Source: Ignavibacteria bacterium
GTDB lineage: Bacteria > Bacteroidota > Ignavibacteria > Tepidaquicellales > Tepidaquicellaceae
Reading direction: 5' to 3'
DNA: 64,000 nucleotides
Assembly: GCA_019187405.1 (NCBI GenBank)
Contig: JABAQZ010000019.1
Span: 62,001 to 126,000, forward strand
Position 1 is the first letter of the stretch. Every line of letters begins with the position of its first letter. The notes under the pieces were generated by a model that had not been told where the DNA came from, made no database searches, and saw only the letters and a program-made list of their open reading frames with translations. This document shows positions 1-6,698 of this stretch, piece by piece. A program made the position numbers and the translations under genes.

Positions 1-244
1 GCTTAGATGCGTATGCAAATCCTGCATTCGTTATCTCAAATCTATTTGAATTCTTTGCATCTGATTTACCGCTTAGTACATTCAGCCTAAGATTTTCTAT
101 ACTGCGTATCTCGTTAATCTTTTTGCCGAGATCGGCATATACTAATGCTATACCGGAATTAGCCGTCAGGATGCTTTCAAAATCAGATAAGTAAGCATAT
201 AATCCCTCAAGCATTGACAGCTTATTTTTATATCTTTTTAACAT
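1..244 (-). CDS. Helical hypothetical protein, truncated by window edge
   Basis: An open minus-strand frame starts with ATG at 244 and runs off the left edge; only the N-terminal 81 residues are visible, starting MLKRYKNKLSMLEGLYAYLS. A good ribosome binding site (AAGGAG) lies about 10 bases upstream of the ATG, unusual for this genome, and supports the start. The fragment looks entirely alpha-helical, has no signal peptide or membrane segment, and ends in a Lys/Asn/Ser-rich linker. It resembles the small helical proteins of unknown function that are frequent in Bacteroidota genomes (from memory, not checked). The function is unknown. Confidence 0.7.
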   Translation of the reverse strand, partial: MLKRYKNKLSMLEGLYAYLSDFESILTANSGIALVYADLGKKINEIRSIENLRLNVLSGKSDAKNSNRFEITNAGFAYASK

Positions 245-285
245 TTTTCTTTTCTCCTTATTTTTAATTAATGATTATTTAATAT

Positions 286-316
286 GTCCGCTGCGCAACG
301 GACTTTAACCGCACGG
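286..316. other. Two short palindromes in 5' leader
   Basis: GTCCG at 286-290 pairs with CGGAC at 299-303 around TGCGCA, and ACCG/CGGT pair at about 307-316. They lie 40-70 bases upstream of the ATG at 244 and would sit in the leader of that gene's transcript. No function is evident. Confidence 0.35.
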
Positions 317-385
317 TCATTTTATTTTTGTTCCCTTCAAATAATTTCTATAATTTTAATTTTCTCCTCTTTCAGTCTCCAATTA

Positions 386-607
386 TTATATTTCAGTCTT
401 CATTTCTTCTGTGTCAATCATCATTTCTTCTGTGTCAGTCTTCATTTATTTTATGTCAATCATCATTTCTTCTGTGTCAGTCTTCATTTGTTTTATGTCA
501 ATCATCATTTCTTCTGTGTCAGTCTTCAATAATTTTATGTCAATCATCATTTTGAAATTACCATAATCCTGAATAACAACCTCTATATGTTCGCTTACAA
601 TTGTCAC
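386..607 (-). pseudogene. Decayed heptad-repeat coiled-coil gene
   Basis: On the minus strand a frame opens with GTG at 607, reads MTIVSEHIEVVIQDYGNFK and then runs into near-exact repeats of MKTDTEEMMIDIK. A single TAA at 446-448 interrupts it. The same frame resumes at once with ATG at 445 and continues the same heptads to two TAA codons near 386. If the TAA is ignored this is one coiled-coil reading frame. The DNA repeat unit is 42 bases (two heptads), so it may have expanded by slippage inside a coding region. The N-terminal piece looks protein-like, while the rest is low complexity. I read it as a decayed gene, but a short 53-residue peptide is possible. Confidence 0.45.
395..550. repeat. 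42-bp tandem repeats (21-bp half units)
   Basis: About three and a half copies of a 42-base unit combine a CATTTCTTCTGTGTCAGTCT half and a TCATTTATTTTATGTCAATC half. Copies differ at only a few positions. Two 21-base halves of similar sequence make up each unit, so the period is seven codons on the minus strand. Confidence 0.85.
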
Positions 608-623
608 TCTTCATTTATTAGAT

Positions 624-761
624 TTAACTGCTCATTTCTTTTGTATTAGATAATATTTCTCTTGATTCAAATTCCATTTCTCTTTTATTACTTAATATTT
701 CTCTTGATTCAAATTCCGTTTCTCTTTTGCTACTTAACATTTCCATTCTTTCACTCTCCAT
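624..761 (-). pseudogene. Short heptad-repeat ORF, probably a relic
   Basis: Minus-strand ATG at 761 opens 45 codons with an internal duplication: EFESREILSNKRE occurs twice, 42 bases apart. Composition is Glu/Arg/Ser-rich and helical. GAGAA precedes the ATG, but the same GAGAAATG word recurs throughout the array, so it is weak evidence for initiation. It shares the seven-codon periodicity of the neighbouring array and is probably another remnant of the same repetitive gene. Confidence 0.35.
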
Positions 762-825
762 TTCTCTAATGTCATACTACATTTTAACAATTTCACTATG
801 CAGCCTGACATTAACTAAAAGTTCT

Positions 826-909
826 CTAACATTTGTCAGTCTTCATTTCTCTTGCGTCACACTTCATTTCTCCTATGTGACACTTCATTTCTCCTATGTC
901 ACACTTCAT
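826..909 (-). repeat. 21-bp tandem repeat reading as MKCDIGE heptads
   Basis: Four successive 21-base units read on the minus strand as MKCDIGE, MKCHIGE, MKCDARE and MKTDKC followed by TAG. Each unit contains AGGAGAAATGAAG or AAGAGAAATGAAG, so every repeat carries what looks like a ribosome binding site and start codon. This is the third block of seven-codon repeats between 380 and 910. Confidence 0.6.
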
Positions 910-1990
910 TTCTCTTGCATTACACTTCCCTTCTCCTGCTTAAAAAATTAATAATAACATGTCATTTATCTTCAATTCAATGCTAAGCAGCATAATTTCC
1001 GTGTTTATGTTTAGTTAGTTTGCGTTGTAGTAAGTTACGTCGCTTTAAATATCCATCTACTAAATATCAGGATACTTCGCTGTAATGCGTTTATGCGCTG
1101 ATTAATTGTCCAGCCGGATTCTGATTAATTGACATCACAATTTACATCTCTTGGAGTTTTCTTTTTTGTTTTAACTTCTGATTCTGCAATTATCAAGTTA
1201 TATTTTTTCTTTGCAATGTGAGATTTGGCGTAGTTTACATTTCATCATTTCAAATTTTCTTCAATTCATTTTACTTTGCCTTTTCTCCGTACAAATGTCA
1301 TTCGTTAATACTTCAACAACTAAGTACATTTTTACTCATCTTAAAGTTGTTTTGCAGTTTTCATCTTCAATCAGAATGCTTAACAATAAAGTTTTTGAGA
1401 ATTGAGTTTTAATGTCAGTGCATTTCTTTTACCTGGGTTATTATCAGATGAAGTCATACAGTAATCAATTTATGAATGTCTCGACAATAATAATTTTTAC
1501 ATCTGTTATTATTCAGGATTACATTATTTCAAAGAACTGAGCAAAACTACATAAGATTTATTATAAAAGTCAAAGGACACTTTTTTAAAAGGGTGAAGTG
1601 AAAATTTGATGATTTTAGAAATTTAGACTTTATAAAATTTGAACAATATTTTTAGATAATATAACAAGATAAAATTATTGATCACGGGAAATGCCCTACC
1701 AGAGCAGGTTTGCAGAGGTTTGAAAAATAATTTTGTTTACCAATTAAGTTTTTTTGTATGAATATTTTTAAAAAAAGATACCGAAAAAATCCCCAAAAGG
1801 TGAAGTACAGTATTTTGTGGGAACTCATTTTTTTTGCTTCATCATGTAATTTTTGATTGTTTTTGTAACCTTGAGGGTGTTTTTTTAAAATTGATTAATT
1901 CATTATGTGTCATCTTTCCAAACTATTAAAATTTGAAAGCTGTGATTTTTTTATGAATTAATTGAAATTTGACAAGCAGAGGTTAACACA
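910..1990. other. AT-rich intergenic stretch, no gene supported
   Basis: Both strands were read. Two overlapping plus-strand frames at 1211-1412 are Phe/Ser-rich low-complexity translations without a ribosome binding site or family resemblance. No tRNA, terminator or clear promoter was seen. The sequence looks like decayed non-coding DNA. Confidence 0.5.
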
Positions 1991-2125
1991 AAAATCATTT
2001 CTGATTTTTACAATTATAAACAGCCGCGAGATTTTACCCAATAAATTTCCATTCAACATTAAAACAGATAAACCTATAGGAGTTGTGTCGGCATAATAAA
2101 GATTTATAATTGTAAAAATGATTTT
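1991..2125. repeat. 135-bp inverted-repeat element
   Basis: TTTTTACAATTATAAA at 2005-2020 is perfectly complementary to 2103-2118. The pairing resumes outside it, AAAATCA at 1991-1997 against TGATTTT at 2119-2125, after a few extra bases on the left arm. The arms enclose about 80 bases. It lies 80 bases before the VOC lipoprotein gene and could be a leader structure or a decayed small mobile element. No target duplication was found. Confidence 0.5.
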
Positions 2126-2204
2126 AATGTATAATTCTTATAATATGTTTAACAAACATAATTTTTTTTGTATCTTGAATAAAAATATTTATCAATAACA
2201 ATAA

Positions 2205-3077
2205 ATGACTCCAAGAGCACAATTAATTCCAGTTTTAATTTTATTAAGCGCTGTAATTTATTTAACAGGATGTTCGGTTAAACCGGTAGAATTTCCTTCC
2301 GTTAATTATTCAGCCAATAAGACTCATACACCCGGACAGATTGTTTGGCGAGATCTCATAAGTCCCGATCCGGCAAAATCAATTGAATTCTATAGTAATG
2401 TTTTCGGCTGGACTGCAGTAAAATCTGGTTCAGATGAAGATCCATACTGGTTATTTAAATTAAACGGAAAACCAATTGCAGGTATGGTTCAAATGAAAGA
2501 AGAAAGAAAAAGATCCGGAGGAGAATGGGTTCAATATTATTCTCTAAATACACAGGAGGATTTTTACACAAGAGCTAAATCTCTCGGAGCATCTCAGATA
2601 TTTAAGCCATTACAGATTCCGGGCAGAGGAAAAGTCTCTTTATATACTGATCCCGATGGAGCATATTTTGCTTTAATAAATTCTTCTAACGGAGATCCTG
2701 AATTTACGGAGCCGTCCGATTTTCAATTTCTCTGGAGTGAATTATGGTCAAACAATACCGATAAATCATCGGAGTTTTACAAAAATGCATTCAATTTTCA
2801 GTTGGAGGAAAAAAAAGACGACACAAGAAATTACATTGTCTTAAAAAATAATGATAAATTAGTTTCAGGCATCATTAAAAATCCTGCCGAAAATGTCAGA
2901 AATCACTGGCTGCAATATATAAGAGTAAGTGATGTAAAATCAATCGAACAAAAAGCAATTTCTGCCGGTGCTAAAGTGATCATTCCATCAGATCCAAAAA
3001 TCCGCAAAGGTACAGTTTCAGTTTTTATCGATCCTACCGGCGCTCCGGTTGGAATTCAAAAATGGCCAATTGAATAA
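2205..3077 (+). CDS. Lipoprotein with two VOC (glyoxalase-fold) domains
   Basis: The 290-residue protein opens with a lipoprotein signal ending in LTGC, giving lipidated Cys23. Two tandem vicinal-oxygen-chelate domains follow, at roughly residues 45-160 and 170-287. Each has the beta-alpha-beta-beta-beta pattern: IVWRDLISPDPAKSIEFYSN opens the first and YTDPDGAYFALI closes it; LWSELWSNNTDKSSEFYKN opens the second and FIDPTGAPVGIQKW closes it. Paired VOC domains form one metal or ligand site in many such proteins, but most cytoplasmic members are not lipoproteins, so a periplasmic or outer-membrane role is inferred. The substrate is unknown. It is followed after 20 bases by the Gly/Tyr-rich peptide gene. 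Confidence 0.85.
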   Translation: MTPRAQLIPVLILLSAVIYLTGCSVKPVEFPSVNYSANKTHTPGQIVWRDLISPDPAKSIEFYSNVFGWTAVKSGSDEDPYWLFKLNGKPIAGMVQMKEERKRSGGEWVQYYSLNTQEDFYTRAKSLGASQIFKPLQIPGRGKVSLYTDPDGAYFALINSSNGDPEFTEPSDFQFLWSELWSNNTDKSSEFYKNAFNFQLEEKKDDTRNYIVLKNNDKLVSGIIKNPAENVRNHWLQYIRVSDVKSIEQKAISAGAKVIIPSDPKIRKGTVSVFIDPTGAPVGIQKWPIE

Positions 3078-3097
3078 AAATTATTTTTTATTATAAT

Positions 3098-3286
3098 ATG
3101 AAAAAAATATTAATCTTAATTTTAATATCTCTTATCGTAACAACTTTCTTTTACTGCGCAGGTTATCAGGTAAGTTATGGTGTAGGTTTTGGAGCTAATT
3201 ATGGTCCATACGGTTATGGCTCTTACGCTTACCCCAGAGTTAATGTGGGTGTTTACGGCGGCGGATATCCAGGATACAGATATTAA
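3098..3286 (+). CDS. Small Gly/Tyr-rich exported peptide
   Basis: This 62-residue product has a hydrophobic N-terminus (residues 1-20) ending FYCAG. Cys20 could be cut as a lipoprotein, or the peptide by signal peptidase I. The rest is dominated by Gly, Tyr and Val (motifs GYGSYAYP and YGGGYPGYRY). Such tails occur in small surface or periplasmic proteins of unknown role. It starts 20 bases after the VOC lipoprotein and is probably cotranscribed. No recognisable ribosome binding site is present. Confidence 0.6.
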   Translation: MKKILILILISLIVTTFFYCAGYQVSYGVGFGANYGPYGYGSYAYPRVNVGVYGGGYPGYRY

Positions 3287-3455
3287 TGATATATTTAAAT
3301 AAATAAAAATTTGCATTAAAATATTTCTGATTTTACGGCGTTTTTAAGCTGTTTTTCAACTTTTCAGCCCTTTTTTAAGGAATTCCCTGCAAGTCAAAAA
3401 TACTTATATTTTAAGATTTATACTTCTGTAATATTTTAAGTCATAATTAATTGCA

Positions 3456-3920
3456 ATGACTTACTATCACCAGCAAACCAAATTTACCTGCGGTCCCGCA
3501 TCTATTCGAAACTGCCTGCTGGCTCTTGGATATATCTTTTCCGAAAAAAGAATCAGACTGTTAACTCAGACAGACAGAGAAAACGGAACCAATGAGAAGA
3601 AAATTTTTAGAGCATTAAAAACTTTAGGATTTAAACATAAAGCCTTTTTAAATAAATCAGATAAGGCGTTTATGCAAAAGGTATTGTACAATATTAAAAA
3701 AGGAAATAAAATCATTCTTCTCACCGACCATGAAGATCATTGGATAAGCGTTGTTGATTATAAAAATAGAAAACTCGAAGTAATTGACCCTGAACAAAAA
3801 AGAAATAAAACTGAACTTACCCCTAAAGAATTAAGCCAATGGTGTCTTAACTTTAATAAAAGACTTAAAGAAACTTATTATTTCGGAATAATAATTTTTA
3901 ATTCGGATGTAAAGGATTAA
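3456..3920 (+). CDS. Peptidase C39-like cysteine protease domain protein
   Basis: At 154 residues this is a bare C39-like (papain-fold) domain. TCGPASIRNCLLALG holds the candidate nucleophile Cys12, DHEDHWISVVDY supplies His95, and LEVIDPEQ supplies Asp111, the order and spacing of the C39 triad. It has no signal peptide, transmembrane segment or ABC domain, so it is not a bacteriocin-processing exporter. Stand-alone domains of this kind act on unknown substrates or are non-enzymatic. It is monocistronic: 170 bases separate it from the gene before, and a strong terminator follows. Confidence 0.8.
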   Translation: MTYYHQQTKFTCGPASIRNCLLALGYIFSEKRIRLLTQTDRENGTNEKKIFRALKTLGFKHKAFLNKSDKAFMQKVLYNIKKGNKIILLTDHEDHWISVVDYKNRKLEVIDPEQKRNKTELTPKELSQWCLNFNKRLKETYYFGIIIFNSDVKD

Positions 3921-3994
3921 TCTGATTAAGTAAAAATCCTAAAATACATTTTTGATTTTAAATCCGGAATTCTGCCTTCATAGAATTTTACAGC

Positions 3995-4043
3995 AGATTA
4001 TATCCTTACCGGTTTTTCGCCGGTAAGGTATAATCTTTTTTTT
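3995..4043 (+). terminator. Intrinsic terminator after C39-like gene
   Basis: CCTTACCGG (4004-4012) pairs with CCGGTAAGG (4020-4028) around a 7-base loop. The flanking AGATTATA and TATAATCT extend the stem, and eight T follow at 4036-4043. It lies 75 bases after the stop at 3920. It may also work weakly for the convergent gene ending at 4062. Confidence 0.9.
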
Positions 4044-4061
4044 ATCATCTGCCGATAAAGC

Positions 4062-5768
4062 TCACTTGAGATACATCATTTTTTTAGATTGAATGAAATT
4101 ACCCGATTCAATTCTGTAAAAATATATTCCGCTTGCAAGATTGCCGGTTATGTTTAAAAATCCTGCATCAAACTTAACGCTGTAATAACCTGCAGATTTA
4201 AATTCATTCAGGAGCTTTGCAATTTCCTTTCCGTTTATGTCATATAGAATAAGTTTAACATTGCCGTCATTTGCAATGTCAAAGTTTATTTTAGTTGACG
4301 GATTAAATGGATTTGGATAGTTTTGTGATAAATAATATTTATCCGGTTTACCTACAGATACTTCGTTGTCAAGTAAATAAAAAGTAAAATTTCCGTTGTA
4401 ATCAATCTGCTTCAGTCTGTACTTATATCTGCCTGAGAATAAATCTTTATCCATAAATTCATATTCGGTGATTTTACTGACTGTGCCGTTTCCCTGAACG
4501 AATCCTATATTAATCCAATCATCAGAATTTTCATCATCATACAAAGCCCTTTCAACCTGAAAACCAGAATTGTTAATCTCTGTTCCCGTCTTCCATTTCA
4601 GCGTAACATCGTTACCGCTGACGGAGGAAATAAAAGATAACATCTCAACCGGCAGAGATTTTTCGACGGTAACCTGCAAACAGCAAATTGAATCTCCGCA
4701 TGTATCCGAAATGCTTAAGCAAAGACTGAAAGTTCCGGCGAAAGCGCCCGGATCAATATATATAGAATCACCTGAATTTGTACCGACAATTGAAGCATTG
4801 CATGGAGGGAAGTTTGTCAGAGTCCATAATCCTTCAACGGAAAATGCTTCATATAATTCCGGTGTCTGATTTGCATACAATAAATTATCTCCATAAATAA
4901 TGCACATCTCACATTCTGTTACATCACTCGGAGCGCAGCCGCAAAGCGAATCTGTCTCGATGTAACATTCACAGATGAAGCATGTATCGTCATCAGGCGG
5001 ACCAATAAGAGAATTCTGTGGTCTGTTTCTCGGCATTGTATATCCCGAAATGATCACATTAACTTTGCCTGCTCCAACAAGACTGTCAACAAGCTGCTGC
5101 GCACATGTTCTCTGATTTGCTGCCGGCGCAGGCATTCTGTTAATCGGCGGGCAAGACTTCCACCTGATTGATAACTGCGGATGCTGAATTACTCTTGCAG
5201 CTGAATCCACATCTCTCTGCCTTGCTCCTGCTTTCGGGCGTAGCGTCATTCTATTTGAAGCAACTGCATAACCTGTAAAACCTTCTGCAGTATGTCCCCT
5301 GCCTGAACCACCCATTGCTGCTATAATTTTCGAAATGAGCGTAGTATCTGCACCGTAAGGATCTTTGGCAGAAAAGCAAGAACTGAATTTTGTATGAATG
5401 TTTCTTAACGTATCAAAGCCGGACGGCACAGGATATTTTCCGGTTCCGGTTCCAAAACCATTGTATTTTAATCCACCCCATACAAAAGAACCTCCAACTG
5501 TATCCGGCGAATGTGTGATGATAATCAACGTATCGCCGTTGTTTAATCTTTTAAGGCAGGAGTCGAGTCTGCCTCCCAAAACTATTAAGTCGCCGGGTCT
5601 GTGATTCTGCCATTCCCAGCCCTCGCGATTATTCAGATATCCTCTCGACGAAGGACTGCTTCCTGAATCAATGCATACTACTTTTCTGGCAAAAGATTTA
5701 TCTGAATTGAATGTAATAACTGATGTTATTATAAGCAGTGATAAGATAAAATATAATATTTTATTCAT
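4062..5768 (-). CDS. T9SS-sorted protein with possible caspase-fold N-terminus
   Basis: This exported protein has 568 residues. A signal peptide covers about residues 1-27. Residues 28-200 read like an alpha/beta sandwich: strand KVVCIDSG, helix LGGRLDSCLKRL, strand TLIIITHS with His86, then strand KFSSCFSA with Cys131 followed by a helix. A His after one strand and a Cys after the next is the arrangement of clan CD (caspase/C11/C13) peptidases; this is inferred from pattern only. A Cys-rich stretch (about 270-300) and a beta domain follow. The C-terminal 85 residues, with QNYPNPFNPSTKI and ending KKMMYLK, are a T9SS type A sorting domain. The protein should be secreted and surface-attached or released. 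Confidence 0.85.
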   Translation of the reverse strand: MNKILYFILSLLIITSVITFNSDKSFARKVVCIDSGSSPSSRGYLNNREGWEWQNHRPGDLIVLGGRLDSCLKRLNNGDTLIIITHSPDTVGGSFVWGGLKYNGFGTGTGKYPVPSGFDTLRNIHTKFSSCFSAKDPYGADTTLISKIIAAMGGSGRGHTAEGFTGYAVASNRMTLRPKAGARQRDVDSAARVIQHPQLSIRWKSCPPINRMPAPAANQRTCAQQLVDSLVGAGKVNVIISGYTMPRNRPQNSLIGPPDDDTCFICECYIETDSLCGCAPSDVTECEMCIIYGDNLLYANQTPELYEAFSVEGLWTLTNFPPCNASIVGTNSGDSIYIDPGAFAGTFSLCLSISDTCGDSICCLQVTVEKSLPVEMLSFISSVSGNDVTLKWKTGTEINNSGFQVERALYDDENSDDWINIGFVQGNGTVSKITEYEFMDKDLFSGRYKYRLKQIDYNGNFTFYLLDNEVSVGKPDKYYLSQNYPNPFNPSTKINFDIANDGNVKLILYDINGKEIAKLLNEFKSAGYYSVKFDAGFLNITGNLASGIYFYRIESGNFIQSKKMMYLK

Positions 5769-5803
5769 GACTTTAATTTTTTTTTGTTTTTTAAATTGTT
5801 TTT

Positions 5804-5960
5804 AATAGTTCACTGAAGTTATGCAATTATCTAATCTTAAAGATAGGAACGGAGCGAAGTGAAATGAAGAATCCATAATTTAGATAGAATGGAAGTTATC
5901 TGGATTCTTAGCTTCGCTCAGAATGACCAAAAAAGTGTGTTGCATAACTTCAATAGTTCA
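5804..5960. mobile_element. MITE-like element with TIRs and target duplication
   Basis: TGAAGTTATGCAA at 5814-5826 is the perfect inverse of 5940-5952. AATAGTTCA is repeated directly outside both ends (5804-5812 and 5952-5960), as expected of an 8-9 bp target duplication. Two more complementary pairs are nested inside: GAGCGAAG 5852-5859 with 5912-5919, and AAGAATCCA 5867-5875 with 5901-5909. The whole unit can fold into one long hairpin. It encodes nothing. The rest of the gap 5769-6233 is AT-rich with no gene. Confidence 0.7.
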
Positions 5961-6233
5961 TTAACAATAAAAGTAAAATGGTTCCATTCATTTACCCTCC
6001 GAAATAAATTAATTTGAAAATCAGTTTATTAAAGACTAAATTAATTCAGTTCTAACTTAATTATTTTGAATGTACAATTTTGGGGAAGTTAATTACGAAT
6101 TTCAAAAGAAAAGTATTATTCTCTAATTAACTTTGATTTAATTAAAGCGGAATATTTTGTTTTTCAAATTTAATAATATTAATATTTTTTTCAAAACTAA
6201 TTCTGCAATTAATTTTTTCGGCGCATCAAGCTT

Positions 6234-6668
6234 ATGAATTTTCCATTTACTGTTTTTAATACTTTAAGAAAAAGTAAATTCGGTATTCTCTCGTTTATTA
6301 TATCAATAGTTTTATCTTGCTGCGGCTGTGAAAAACCTTCCGTTAAAATTGAAAATAAAGACAGCGGGTTGAGTAAAGAAAACAAAATTGCTCAGACAAA
6401 TTACAAGTGTATTTATGAATTTAAAAATGATAAGCATCTTGCAAAAGACTGCAGCAGCGGAAGGATTTTTATTCTTGACCCGGCAGGTGAAACAATTGAA
6501 ATAAAAAAATATTCCGACAAGCATTTATACATCGATACATCATCGGCAGTTTATGCTGAGTTTGAAGGCTTTGAATCAATCGGAACTTCAGGCAGCAGTT
6601 CGAAGTCCGATACAATGATAATTCCAACACGAATCATACTTCTTGACAAAAAGCGAAAATGCAATTAA
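6234..6668 (+). CDS. Hypothetical lipoprotein
   Basis: This 144-residue protein has a long N-region (MNFPFTVFNTLRKSK), a hydrophobic stretch and a lipobox reading VLSC, giving Cys29 as the probable lipidated residue; Cys30 and Cys32 follow at once. The mature part is polar, with YKCIYEF and LAKDC providing a possible disulfide and a Ser-rich loop near residue 118. No family is recognised. It converges on the gene ending at 6699 with only 30 bases between. Confidence 0.65.
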   Translation: MNFPFTVFNTLRKSKFGILSFIISIVLSCCGCEKPSVKIENKDSGLSKENKIAQTNYKCIYEFKNDKHLAKDCSSGRIFILDPAGETIEIKKYSDKHLYIDTSSAVYAEFEGFESIGTSGSSSKSDTMIIPTRIILLDKKRKCN

Positions 6669-6698
6669 GCAGTTTCATAGTTTGACTCGCACAGGTGA

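Noticed and set aside
284-555. Two overlapping plus-strand frames rich in Phe/Cys/His repeats
   Set aside because: They are antisense readings of the minus-strand 21/42-bp repeat array, without a ribosome binding site or protein-like composition.
1211-1412. Two overlapping 64-codon plus-strand frames
   Set aside because: Low-complexity Phe/Ser/Leu translations of AT-rich DNA, mutually overlapping in different frames with no start context.
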